Source of the DNA: Nitrososphaerota archaeon
GTDB lineage: Archaea; Thermoproteota; Nitrososphaeria; Conexivisphaerales; Conexivisphaeraceae
DNA: 32,907 nucleotides
Direction: 5' to 3'
Assembly (NCBI GenBank): GCA_009903775.1
Contig: WYEM01000072.1
Coordinates: forward strand, 1 to 32,907
Shown: piece after piece, positions 7,369 through 15,226 of the stretch
Layout of the letters: each line of letters starts with the position of its first letter
Position numbering within the stretch: position 1 is the first letter of the stretch
Translations under genes and position numbers: made by a program
The notes under the pieces: model-generated
Database searches by the model: none
What the model saw: the letters and a program-made list of their open reading frames with translations, nothing else
What the model was told of the DNA's origin: nothing

Positions 7369-8397
7369 TTGGGAGTAGACCTCGGTCCCCTCATAAAGAG
7401 CAGGAGGCAGATAAGGGTGGAGGAGCTCCACGGCAAGAGCGTGGCCATCGACGCCTACAATGCGCTCTACCAGTTCCTGGCGGTCATAAGGGGGGAGGCC
7501 GGGGAGCCGCTCACGGATTCCAAGGGCAGGGTCACGAGTCACCTGAGCGGGCTCTACTACAGGACGCTGAACCTCCTGGAGAAGGGGGTCAAGCCCGTTT
7601 ACGTGTTCGATGGGAAGCCGCCCGAGCTGAAGGCCCAGGAGATAGAGAATCGCATAAGGCAGAGGGAGAGCGCTAGGGCTAAGTACGAGGAGGCCCTGAA
7701 GAGGGGCGACCTGGAGTCTGCCAGGACCTACGCGGCGCTCAGCGCCAGGCTCAGGGACTACATGGTCGAGGACGCCAAGCGCCTCCTCGAGGCGCTCGGG
7801 GTCCCGTGGGTGCAGGCCCCCAGCGAGGGTGAGGCCGAGGCCGCGTACATGGCTGCAAAGGGCTACGTGTGGGCCTCGGTATCCCAGGATTACGACTCCC
7901 TGCTCTTCGGCTCGCCGGTGCTCGTGAGGAACCTGACGATATCGGGCAGGCGCAAGCTCCCCAGGAAGGACGTATATGTCGAGGTCGTCCCCGAGCTCAT
8001 AAGGCTCGATGAGGTCCTGGGCGAGCTCGGCCTGACGCGCGAGCAGCTGGTCGACCTCGGGATATTGATAGGCACCGACTTCAACCCCGACGGGATCAGG
8101 GGGGTGGGCCCCGTCAAGGCGTACAATTACATAAAGAAGTACGGGAGGCTCGAGAACATAGCGGAGCTGGCGAGCGAGCTGAGCTCGATCGACTACAACG
8201 CGATAAGGACGATATTCCTCAGCCCGAGCGTCGCCGAGCCCGGGCCGCTCGAGTGGAGGCCGCCCGACGAGGGGGCCGTGGTGGAGTTCCTGTGCCGCGA
8301 GCACGACTTCTCGGAGGAGAGGGTGCTGAACGCGCTCAGGAGGCTCAAGGCCAGCGCCCCCGCGCGCACGGAGACCCTAGACAGATGGTTCGGGTGA
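7369..8397 (+). CDS. fen: Flap endonuclease 1 (FEN1/XPG family)
   Basis: Structure-specific 5' nuclease that removes flaps during Okazaki fragment maturation and base excision repair. The length, 342 residues, is normal. It starts MGVDLGPLI from a TTG codon. The N region has VAIDAYNALYQFL and the VFDGKPPELK segment, and the I region has EGEAEAAYMA, SQDYDSLLFG and GTDFNPDGIRGVGP. Together these supply the conserved acidic metal ligands and the helix-hairpin DNA clamp. The C-terminus TLDRWFG is a PCNA-interacting motif, with Thr where Gln is usual. Pcm follows on the same strand after 13 bases. Confidence 0.96.
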   Translation: MGVDLGPLIKSRRQIRVEELHGKSVAIDAYNALYQFLAVIRGEAGEPLTDSKGRVTSHLSGLYYRTLNLLEKGVKPVYVFDGKPPELKAQEIENRIRQRESARAKYEEALKRGDLESARTYAALSARLRDYMVEDAKRLLEALGVPWVQAPSEGEAEAAYMAAKGYVWASVSQDYDSLLFGSPVLVRNLTISGRRKLPRKDVYVEVVPELIRLDEVLGELGLTREQLVDLGILIGTDFNPDGIRGVGPVKAYNYIKKYGRLENIAELASELSSIDYNAIRTIFLSPSVAEPGPLEWRPPDEGAVVEFLCREHDFSEERVLNALRRLKASAPARTETLDRWFG

Positions 8398-8410
8398 GGG
8401 GATTCGCTGG

Positions 8411-9265
8411 GTGGAGGCCGCGCGCGCGTCGCTCGTCGAGTCGCTGAAGCGCCAGGGGATAATCAGGTCGAGGAGGGTCGAGGAGGCCATGCTCAGGGTG
8501 CCCAGGGAGCTCTTCGTGTGGCCCGGCACGGAGGATAGGGCGTACGACGACGTCCCCCTCCCGCTCGGAGGCACTGGGCAGACGATATCGGCCCCCCACA
8601 TGGTCGCGATTATGCTGGAGGAGCTGGGCGTGAGGGAGGGGGACTCCGTGCTCGAGGTGGGCTCCGGGAGCGGGTACAATGCGGCGCTGCTGGCCGAGCT
8701 CGCCGGGAGGGAGGGGAGCGTTGTGAGCGTGGAGAGGCTGCCGGAGCTGGTCGAGTTCGCCCGCCGGAACCTCGCGAGGGCGGGCTACGCGGACCGCGTC
8801 CGCGTCGTGCTGGGGGATGGGTCAATAGGATATCCCCCGAGGCTCGCCCGCCCCCTCTACGATCGCATAGTGGTGACGGCCTCCGCGCCGCGGATCCCCC
8901 ACTACCTGCAGGCCCAGCTGAGGGAGGGCGGAGTGCTCCTGATACCGATAGGCCCGCCGGGATACCAGGTCCTGACGAGGGTCAGGAGGGTGGGCGGTTC
9001 ATTTCACCGGGAAGAGCTAATGGGGTGCGTGTTCGTCCCATTGGTGGGGGAGGATGGATACCCCGCTGGTGGAGACGGTGGAGTTCAGGGGCCATCCGAA
9101 CGTGAGCGCGATCCACAGGACGACGCTCGAGGTGACCACGGAGGCCGAGCTCACGCCGAGGGGGCACTGCATAATCGGGGTCTCGGCCGGCAAGGGCGCC
9201 GCGGGCCTCAGCGACGCGATGAAGGCCCACATAAGGGCCGGCGGAAGGCTGCGCTTCGAGCTTAG
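8411..9265 (+). CDS. pcm: Protein-L-isoaspartate O-methyltransferase with read-through tail
   Basis: SAM-dependent repair enzyme for isoaspartyl residues. The GTG start gives VEAARASLVESL. VPRELFVWPG with AYDDVPLPLGGTGQTIS and SAPHMVA form the typical substrate-binding segment. SAM motif I is LEVGSGSGYNAALLAEL near residue 82. The family end FVPLVGEDGY is reached at about residue 217 (base 9061). No stop follows there: the frame stays open for another 67 residues of low-complexity Gly/Arg-rich sequence, overlapping the DUF371 gene by 212 bases in a different frame. The tail is unlikely to be functional, and the normal stop seems to have been lost. Confidence 0.88.
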   Translation: MEAARASLVESLKRQGIIRSRRVEEAMLRVPRELFVWPGTEDRAYDDVPLPLGGTGQTISAPHMVAIMLEELGVREGDSVLEVGSGSGYNAALLAELAGREGSVVSVERLPELVEFARRNLARAGYADRVRVVLGDGSIGYPPRLARPLYDRIVVTASAPRIPHYLQAQLREGGVLLIPIGPPGYQVLTRVRRVGGSFHREELMGCVFVPLVGEDGYPAGGDGGVQGPSERERDPQDDARGDHGGRAHAEGALHNRGLGRQGRRGPQRRDEGPHKGRRKAALRA

Positions 9266-9503
9266 GGTCGGCGGGCGCACGTTCGAGTTCGAGGGATGGG
9301 GTTCCAGGCACCTGGAGCTCTCCGACGCGACGTCCATCGTCATCAGGAGGAGCTCGTTCGTCAGTCCGAGGACGGTCGCCATAAGGTCCACTGCCGCCGC
9401 CGCGGACGTCCCGCGCGCGATCGTGTCGGAGCTTAGGGGGGGCGCCCGCGGCCTGCTGATAATCAGCGCCATGGCTCCGGACCCGATCCGGGGGACGCCA
9501 TGA
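9054..9503 (+). CDS. DUF371-family archaeal protein
   Basis: A 149-residue protein matching the archaeal DUF371 family: VEFRGHPNVSAIHRTTLEVT, then TPRGHCIIGVSAGKGA and DAMKAHIRAGGRL, with a C-terminal segment ending in REL/GGARGLLIIS-type sequence. Its function is unknown. The ATG at 9054 lies within the last conserved residues of Pcm (GEDGY), so the two are translationally overlapped. It carries no signal peptide or membrane segment and is expected to be cytoplasmic. Confidence 0.8.
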   Translation: MDTPLVETVEFRGHPNVSAIHRTTLEVTTEAELTPRGHCIIGVSAGKGAAGLSDAMKAHIRAGGRLRFELRVGGRTFEFEGWGSRHLELSDATSIVIRRSSFVSPRTVAIRSTAAAADVPRAIVSELRGGARGLLIISAMAPDPIRGTP

Positions 9504-9561
9504 GCCCATCCGAGGCCGGGAACGCCGCCGCGTCCCCCGATTTCCCTTTACGGACCAAAAA

Positions 9562-9572
9562 CAATAATTAAG
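9562..9572 (+). promoter_or_regulatory. Box A of the arginine/lysine operon
   Basis: caataattaag lies in an AT-rich island, centred about 28 nt upstream of the argG TTG at 9595. It predicts a leaderless argG mRNA and is the most likely main promoter of the array up to lysK. Confidence 0.65.
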
Positions 9573-9594
9573 AGAGTATTGGACACGTGGCCCG

Positions 9595-10797
9595 TTGAGC
9601 GTGGGCAAGGTCGTGCTGGCGTATTCCGGGGGCCTGGACACGTCGGTCATGATAAAGTGGATACAGGAGAAGTACAGCGCGGAGGTTTACACGCTTACCC
9701 TGGACCTCGGCCAGCGCGACGATTTCCGCGAGATAGAGGAGAGGGCGCGCAAGATAGGCTCCAAGGAGCACTTCTTCGTGGACGCCAAGTCCGAGTTCGT
9801 GGAGCGCTTCATATTCCCCGCGATCAAGGCCAACGGATTCTACGAGGGCAAGTATCCCCTGAGCACCGCGCTGGGGAGGCCGCTCATAGCGGAGAAGCTG
9901 GTGGACGTCGCGCACAAGGTCGGGGCGGACGCGGTCGCCCACGGATCCACGGGGAAGGGCAACGATCAGGTCAGGTTCGACATAACGGTGAGGGCGCTAG
10001 ATCCCGAGCTCAAGGTGCTGGCCCCCGTCAGGGACTGGGGGCTCTCGAGGGACGTGGAGCTGGAGTACGCCAAGAAGTGGGGCCTGCCGATCTCCGAGAG
10101 CAGGAGCAAGTACAGCATAGACCAGAACCTGTGGGGCAGGTCCGTCGAGAGCGGGCCTCTGGAGGACCCGTTCTCCGAGCCGGAGGACGACGTGTACGAG
10201 TGGGTGACCCCTCCGGAGAGGGCCCCCGACAGGCCGGAGTACCTGACGCTGACCTTCAAGGAGGGCGTGCCCGTGGCCCTGGACGGCGAGCGCCGCGATC
10301 CGGTCAGCATGATCCAGGCGCTGAACGCCATCGCGGGGAGGAACGGCGTGGGGCTCGTCGATCACATAGAGGACAGGCTGGTGGGCATAAAGTCCAGGGA
10401 GGTCTACGAGGTGCCAGCCGCGCTTACGGTGCTGGAGGCTCACAGGGACCTGGAGAAGATGACGCTCACCGTGCACGAGCTGGCGGTGAAGGCCGAGCTG
10501 GAGGACGTGTGGTCGCGCCTCGTGTACAACGGCCTGTGGCTGGAGCCCCTCAGGAGGCACATAGACGCGTTCATAGACTCCACCCAGCGGGTGGTGAGCG
10601 GCGACGTGAGGCTCAAGTTCTACAAGGGGCACCTGCAGGTGGTGGGCAGGCGCTCCCCGAACTCCCTCTACAGGCTCGAGATGTCCACCTACGCCAGGGA
10701 GTCCAAGTTCAACCAGCAGCTCGCCGTCGGTTTCATAGAGCTCTGGGGCATGCAGACGATAACCGCCAACTCGGTCCGCTCGAGGGCGTCCGGCTAG
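9595..10797 (+). CDS. argG: Argininosuccinate synthase
   Basis: Joins citrulline and aspartate with ATP, the penultimate step of arginine synthesis. The length is 400 residues. The PP-loop ATPase motif AYSGGLDTSV is at residues 9-18, and the family signature HGSTGKGNDQVRF is near residue 115. RDWGLSRDVELEYAKKWG and SIDQNLWGRSVE are characteristic of the synthetase domain. The start is TTG, set by the upstream box A. The stop TAG is immediately followed by the argH ATG. An ornithine carbamoyltransferase, needed between LysK and ArgG, is not in this window. Confidence 0.97.
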   Translation: MSVGKVVLAYSGGLDTSVMIKWIQEKYSAEVYTLTLDLGQRDDFREIEERARKIGSKEHFFVDAKSEFVERFIFPAIKANGFYEGKYPLSTALGRPLIAEKLVDVAHKVGADAVAHGSTGKGNDQVRFDITVRALDPELKVLAPVRDWGLSRDVELEYAKKWGLPISESRSKYSIDQNLWGRSVESGPLEDPFSEPEDDVYEWVTPPERAPDRPEYLTLTFKEGVPVALDGERRDPVSMIQALNAIAGRNGVGLVDHIEDRLVGIKSREVYEVPAALTVLEAHRDLEKMTLTVHELAVKAELEDVWSRLVYNGLWLEPLRRHIDAFIDSTQRVVSGDVRLKFYKGHLQVVGRRSPNSLYRLEMSTYARESKFNQQLAVGFIELWGMQTITANSVRSRASG

Positions 10798-12306
10798 ATG
10801 GCCTCCGACATCTACAGGGAGGGGCGCCTGGGGTCAGGGGTCCTCGCCGACGTCGTGAACTACATAAGCAGCTACTCCGACGACGTCGAAATATTCGACG
10901 AGATAGTCAAGATAAACATGGCGCACGTCATAGCGCTCCACTCGGCCGGCTACATCAGCAGGGAGGACGCAGCCGCCATCCTGAGGGTGCTGAGCTCCCT
11001 CGAGCCCGGCATGCTCTCGTCGATGCCCAAGATGGAGGACGCGCACATGGCGGTGGAGGCCAGGGTCCTGGAGGGGGCGGGGACCCCGGGCGGCAACTTG
11101 AACCTCGGGAAGAGCAGGAACGATCAGGTCGCCGCCGCCATACGCATGCGCCTGAGGAGCTACCTGGTGGACATCATCGGATCCGGGGCGGCGCTCGGGC
11201 TGAGGCTGATCGACAAGTCGAGGGAGCTCAAGGAAGCGGTGATGCCCGGGTTCACGCACCTCCAGCCGGCGCAGCCGGTCACGCTCGGGTACCTGCTCTT
11301 GGCCCACGCGGAGGAGATGCTGAGGGACCTCCATCGCCTGGTGGAGGCCTATAACAGGGTCAACCTGTCGCCGCTGGGCGCCGCGGCCATGTCGGGGTCC
11401 ACGGTCAGGCTCAACCGCCACGCGCTGGCGAACATGCTCGGCTTCAAGGAAGTCCTGCGCAATGCCGTCGACGCCGTCTCCTCGAGGGACTACATGATAG
11501 AGTCCCTGGCCGCCATGCTCTCCCTGGCGCTCAGCGCGTCAAGGCTCGCCGAGCACATGGTGCTCTGGTCGTCGCCGGAGTTCGCGTACATTGAGATCCC
11601 CGATGAGTATGCCGCCACGAGCAGCATAATGCCCCACAAGAAGAACCCCGTCGTCGCCGAGCTCGCGAGGGCCAAGGCGGCCTCCCCGCTCTCCTCGCTG
11701 GTCGCGGTGGCCGCGATACTCAAGTCTCTGCCCTACTCTTATAACCTGGACCTGCAGGCCGCCACCCCCTACCTGTGGAGCGCCTCGAAGGACCTGCTGT
11801 CGACGCTCAACGTGCTCTCCGGCGCGGTCAGCGGCATGAGGGCCAACCGCGACAGGATGCTGAGGGACGCCCAGGCGGGGTTCGTGACCGGGAGCGACCT
11901 CGCGGAGTACCTGACCGTCAAGTTCGGGGTGCCCTTCAGGGCGGCTCACAGGATAGTCGGCAGGACGGTCAGGCGCGCGGTCGACGAGGGGGCGCAGTGG
12001 GGGCCCGCCATCAGGAGATGGTTGGAGGAATACGCCGCGGAGGAGGGCTACGAGGTCAGGCTGTCCGACGAGGAGCTCGCCTCGGTGCTGGATCCTGTCG
12101 AGGCCGTGCGCAGGAGAGGCCACGTGGGGATGAGCGGAGAGTCGTTCGACGCCGCCGCGAGCGAGCTGGAGTCCAAGATGCGCCACATACTATCCTGGAG
12201 GGACGTGGTGATGGAAGAGCTTAAAAAATCCCAGTCCATCCTAGAGGAGCGGGCACGCGCGATAATGGAGGTGTCTCGGCATGGTGATAAAGGTCCAGTG
12301 CAATGA
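10798..12306 (+). CDS. argH: Argininosuccinate lyase
   Basis: Splits argininosuccinate into arginine and fumarate. The product is 502 residues. Family motifs include EDAHMAVEARVLEG, NLGKSRNDQVAAAIR, FTHLQPAQPVTLG and the superfamily signature SSIMPHKKNP with the catalytic flexible loop. The gene begins directly after the argG stop. Its last 26 bases overlap the start of lysW, coupling the arginine-specific genes to the shared carrier genes. A run of A within the 3' end (near 12225) may act as an internal promoter for lysW. Confidence 0.97.
   Translation: MASDIYREGRLGSGVLADVVNYISSYSDDVEIFDEIVKINMAHVIALHSAGYISREDAAAILRVLSSLEPGMLSSMPKMEDAHMAVEARVLEGAGTPGGNLNLGKSRNDQVAAAIRMRLRSYLVDIIGSGAALGLRLIDKSRELKEAVMPGFTHLQPAQPVTLGYLLLAHAEEMLRDLHRLVEAYNRVNLSPLGAAAMSGSTVRLNRHALANMLGFKEVLRNAVDAVSSRDYMIESLAAMLSLALSASRLAEHMVLWSSPEFAYIEIPDEYAATSSIMPHKKNPVVAELARAKAASPLSSLVAVAAILKSLPYSYNLDLQAATPYLWSASKDLLSTLNVLSGAVSGMRANRDRMLRDAQAGFVTGSDLAEYLTVKFGVPFRAAHRIVGRTVRRAVDEGAQWGPAIRRWLEEYAAEEGYEVRLSDEELASVLDPVEAVRRRGHVGMSGESFDAAASELESKMRHILSWRDVVMEELKKSQSILEERARAIMEVSRHGDKGPVQ
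12220..12231 (+). promoter_or_regulatory. Possible internal promoter for lysW
   Basis: gcttaaaaaatc inside the 3' end of argH resembles box A. A start near 12252 would give a leader of about 29 nt holding the GGAGGTG ribosome-binding site at 12267-12273 before the lysW ATG. Extra transcription of a small carrier protein would make sense, but this is inference. Confidence 0.35.
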
Positions 12307-12466
12307 GTGTGGTGGCACGATAGAAGTGCCCGACGACGCCCTTCCCGGGGAGATAGTGTCCTGCCCGGACTGCGGGACCGAGTACGAGGTAGTATCCGTC
12401 GATGCCAGGGCTGGCCGCGCCGAGCTGAGGCCGGCGGAGGAAGTGAAGGAGGACTGGGGCGAGTAG
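12281..12466 (+). CDS. lysW: LysW amino-group carrier protein
   Basis: Small acidic carrier whose C-terminal glutamate is ligated to alpha-aminoadipate or glutamate, protecting the amino group during lysine and arginine synthesis. It has 61 residues, with a zinc ribbon formed by CNEC near residue 7 and CPDC near residue 28. The hallmark C-terminus EDWGE is present, providing the acceptor glutamate. The ATG at 12281 has a strong GGAGGTG site 7 nt upstream. It overlaps argH and is followed 6 bases later by argX. Only one LysW is seen in the window, so both ligases probably use it. Confidence 0.97.
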   Translation: MVIKVQCNECGGTIEVPDDALPGEIVSCPDCGTEYEVVSVDARAGRAELRPAEEVKEDWGE

Positions 12467-12472
12467 GCGCGA

Positions 12473-13342
12473 TTGGCGAATGCCATTTCTATACTATCCG
12501 ACAGGCTCAGGTGGGAGGAGAAGGCGCTCTACAAGAGCGCCCTGAGCATGGGGCTGAAGGCTAGCATAGTCGATGCCAAGTCCCACACCCTGGACATCCT
12601 GGACGAGTCGAGCCTGCCTGCCGAGGTCAGGGAGTCCGACGTCGTCCTCCAGCGGTGCGTGAGCCACTACCGGGGTCTCTACTACGCGGCGGTGCTGGAG
12701 CGCTTCGGCCGCCTGGTGGTGAACTCGTTCAGCACCTCGCTGATAAGCGGGAACAAGCTGCTGACGTCGCTCGAGCTCGCGAAGAGGGGGATCCCCACCC
12801 CCAGGACGTACGTGTCGTTCTCGGACGATTCCGCGGTGGAGTTCATGGACCGCCACGGATACCCGATGGTTGTGAAGCCGATAGTCGGCAGCTGGGGCCG
12901 CATGGTGGCCAAGGTCGACGACAGGGACGACGCGAGCATAATAGTCGAGTTCAGGAGGATGCTCCAGGATCCCACGTATCAGGTGTACTACCTCCAGGAG
13001 TACGTCAGGCGCCCCCCGAGGGACATACGCGCGGTGGTGGTCGGGGACAGCGTGGTGGCGGCCGAGTACCGCTATCAGCCCCCGGACGACTGGAGGACGA
13101 ACATAGCGAGGGGAGGGAGGGCCGAGCCGGCCAACCTGAGGGAGGACGAGCGCGAGATAATGTTAAAGGCCGCGGAGGCCGTGGGCGGCGGCGTGCTGGG
13201 CGTCGACGCGATGGAGACCGAGGAGGGGCTGCTCGTCCACGAGGTGAACGGGGGGGTCGAGTTCCACGGCGTGTCCAGGGCCACAGGGATCGACGTCGCC
13301 TCCAAGATAGTGGAGTACGTGAAGTCCATCGCCAGGAGATAG
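12473..13342 (+). CDS. argX: ATP-grasp LysW ligase, probably glutamate-LysW ligase (ArgX)
   Basis: Attaches an amino acid to the C-terminal glutamate of LysW using ATP, the first committed step of the carrier route. The 289-residue ATP-grasp fold shows VVKPIVGSWGRMVAKV, QVYYLQEYVRRPPRDIRAVV and GVDAMETEEGLLVHEVN. The loop after HEVN reads GGVEFHG, whereas the second ligase reads HNPEFRN, which resembles LysX of Thermus. Together with its place beside argG, argH and lysY, I infer glutamate specificity. The start is TTG at 12473. The gene shares blocks of perfectly identical DNA (53, 37 and 74 bp) with the lysX part at 18.6-18.9 kb. Confidence 0.88.
   Translation: MANAISILSDRLRWEEKALYKSALSMGLKASIVDAKSHTLDILDESSLPAEVRESDVVLQRCVSHYRGLYYAAVLERFGRLVVNSFSTSLISGNKLLTSLELAKRGIPTPRTYVSFSDDSAVEFMDRHGYPMVVKPIVGSWGRMVAKVDDRDDASIIVEFRRMLQDPTYQVYYLQEYVRRPPRDIRAVVVGDSVVAAEYRYQPPDDWRTNIARGGRAEPANLREDEREIMLKAAEAVGGGVLGVDAMETEEGLLVHEVNGGVEFHGVSRATGIDVASKIVEYVKSIARR
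13176..13249 (+). repeat. 74-bp tract identical to lysX, argX copy
   Basis: Identical base for base to 18798-18871. It encodes the AVGGGVLGVDAMETEEGLL segment through VHEVN and ends exactly before the diverged loop GGVEFHG/HNPEFRN. Two further identical tracts are 12978-13030 with 18600-18652 (53 bp) and 13067-13103 with 18689-18725 (37 bp). Confidence 0.95.
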
Positions 13343-13347
13343 GCGGC

Positions 13348-14406
13348 ATGTCGACCAAGGTCTCGATAATAGGGGCCTCGGGCTACGTCGGCGGGGAGCT
13401 GCTGAGGTTGCTCTCGCGGCACCCCGGGGTTGAGATAGTCGCGGCGCACTCCCGCGTGCACGCGGGCGAGTACGTCCACAGGGTCCACCCGAACCTGAGG
13501 GGGGTCCTCTCGCTCCAGTTCACCGGGGAGGATCCCGTGTCGGTAGCGTCCAAGTCCGACCTCGTGTTCCTCTCGGTGCCGCACGGCGCCTCCGTCAAGC
13601 TGACGCCCAAGCTCGTCGACATGGGGGTCCGCATAATCGACATGAGCGCGGACTTCAGGCTCAAGGACCCCTCGGCCTACAAGCTCTGGTACCACTACGA
13701 GCATCCTTACCCGGACCTGTTGGGAAGGTTCGTCTACGGCCTGCCGGAGCTGCACCGCGAGGAGCTGAGGGGCGCCAGATACGCCTCGGCCCCCGGGTGC
13801 AACGCGGCCGCGGCGATCCTCGCGCTGGCCCCCCTGGCGCGCAGCGGCATGATCCGCGGCACGATCGTCGTGGACGTCAAGGTGGGGTCCTCGGGCGCCG
13901 GCGGGAAGCCGTCGCTCGCCACCCACTTCTCCGAGCGCTTCGGGGTCGTGCGGCCGTACGCCCCGGCCGGGCACAGGCACGTCGCCGAGATAGAGCAGGA
14001 GCTGCGCGCGGTGTCAGGCCGCGAGCACGCGGTGGCGATGAGCGCCCACTCGGTGAACATGGTGCGCGGGATACTCTCGACGTCGCACGTGTTCGTGGAC
14101 AGCGGCGACATGGACCCGGCCAAGGTCTGGAGGGCCTACAGGGAGATGTACCGCGACGAGCCGTTCATCAGGTTCGTGAGGGACAAGAAGGGCATATTCA
14201 GGTACCCGGATCCGAAGATAGTCGTCGGCTCCAATTTCGCGGACATAGGCTTCGAGCTGGACCCCCACACGAGCAGGATAGTCGCCCTCTCCGCGATAGA
14301 CAATTTGATGAAGGGGGCCGCGGGGAGCGCCCTGCAGTCGATGAACCTGATGCTCGGATTCGACGAGAGGACGGCGCTCGACGCGGCGCCGCTCCATCCA
14401 ATATGA
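13348..14406 (+). CDS. lysY: LysW-aminoadipyl/glutamyl phosphate reductase (LysY, ArgC-like)
   Basis: NADPH-dependent reduction of the LysW-bound acyl phosphate to the semialdehyde, third step on the carrier. From the ATG at 13348 it has 352 residues. GASGYVGGELLRLL near residue 8 is the nucleotide-binding motif, and SAPGCNAAAAILAL near residue 148 holds the catalytic cysteine. GHRHVAEIEQEL is the conserved C-terminal histidine region, and VKVGSSGAGGKPS is typical of the ArgC/LysY branch. It follows argX by 5 bases. The single copy implies use for both lysine and arginine. Confidence 0.95.
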   Translation: MSTKVSIIGASGYVGGELLRLLSRHPGVEIVAAHSRVHAGEYVHRVHPNLRGVLSLQFTGEDPVSVASKSDLVFLSVPHGASVKLTPKLVDMGVRIIDMSADFRLKDPSAYKLWYHYEHPYPDLLGRFVYGLPELHREELRGARYASAPGCNAAAAILALAPLARSGMIRGTIVVDVKVGSSGAGGKPSLATHFSERFGVVRPYAPAGHRHVAEIEQELRAVSGREHAVAMSAHSVNMVRGILSTSHVFVDSGDMDPAKVWRAYREMYRDEPFIRFVRDKKGIFRYPDPKIVVGSNFADIGFELDPHTSRIVALSAIDNLMKGAAGSALQSMNLMLGFDERTALDAAPLHPI

Positions 14407-14416
14407 GGGATCGGCG

Positions 14417-15226
14417 ATGATCGTCCTCAAGATCGGGGGCAGCCTCGTCCACGGCGGCTTCCTGGGCGGTATCCTGGACGACGTGTCGCGCGCCTCGAGG
14501 AGCGAGAGGCTCGTCGTCGTCCACGGCGGCGGGGCCGTGGTCACGGAGATCGCGGAGAGGCTCGGCATAAGGCAGCAGTTCGTCACCTCGCCGGGCGGCA
14601 TAAGGAGCCGCTACACGGACAAGGAGACGATGGAAGTGTTCGCGATGGTGATGGCCGGGAGGATAAACACGGAGATAGTGGCCGCGCTGCGCGCCAGGGG
14701 GGTCGACGCGTTCGGGCTCTCCGGCGTGGACGGCGGCCTCATGATGGCGGAGCGCAAGAAGCGCCTCGTAATTATCGATGAGAGGGGGAGGAAGCGCGCG
14801 ATAGACGGCGGATACACGGGGAGGATAGTGGGCGTGAGGGCCGAGGTGCTGAGGGCGCTGCTCGGGTCGGGGTTCACACCGGTCATATCTCCCCTCGCGA
14901 TAGATCAGGAGGGGGAGGTGCTCAACGTGGACGCGGACAGGGCGGCGGCGTACGTCGCGCGCGCCCTCGGGGCCGAGCGGCTGGTGCTCTTCACGAACGT
15001 CCCCGGCCTGCTGGACGAGCGCGGGGAGCTCGTGAGGGAGCTGACCCTGGAGGAGGCGAGGGATCGCATGAAGCGCGTGGGGCCGGGCATGGACAAGAAG
15101 CTCCTGGCGGCGACGGAGGCGCTCGAGGGGGGCGTCGGGGAGGTCGTGATAGCGGACGGGAGGGCGAGATCGCCCCTGGAGAACGCGCTGAACGGATCCC
15201 GCACCCTGATCAGGAGGGGACCCTGA
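14417..15226 (+). CDS. lysZ: LysW-aminoadipate/glutamate kinase (LysZ, ArgB-like)
   Basis: Phosphorylates the side-chain carboxylate of the LysW-bound substrate. It is a 269-residue amino acid kinase fold. VLKIGGSLVHGG (residues 3-14) and VVVHGGGAVVTEIAERLG form the phosphate-binding part. The stretch FVTSPGGIRSRYTDKETMEV is characteristic of LysZ rather than ordinary ArgB, where this region binds N-acetylglutamate. DADRAAAYVARALGAERLVL closes the ATP site. The ATG is 10 bases after the lysY stop, and the gene ends in TGA directly abutting the lysJ GTG. Confidence 0.95.
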   Translation: MIVLKIGGSLVHGGFLGGILDDVSRASRSERLVVVHGGGAVVTEIAERLGIRQQFVTSPGGIRSRYTDKETMEVFAMVMAGRINTEIVAALRARGVDAFGLSGVDGGLMMAERKKRLVIIDERGRKRAIDGGYTGRIVGVRAEVLRALLGSGFTPVISPLAIDQEGEVLNVDADRAAAYVARALGAERLVLFTNVPGLLDERGELVRELTLEEARDRMKRVGPGMDKKLLAATEALEGGVGEVVIADGRARSPLENALNGSRTLIRRGP

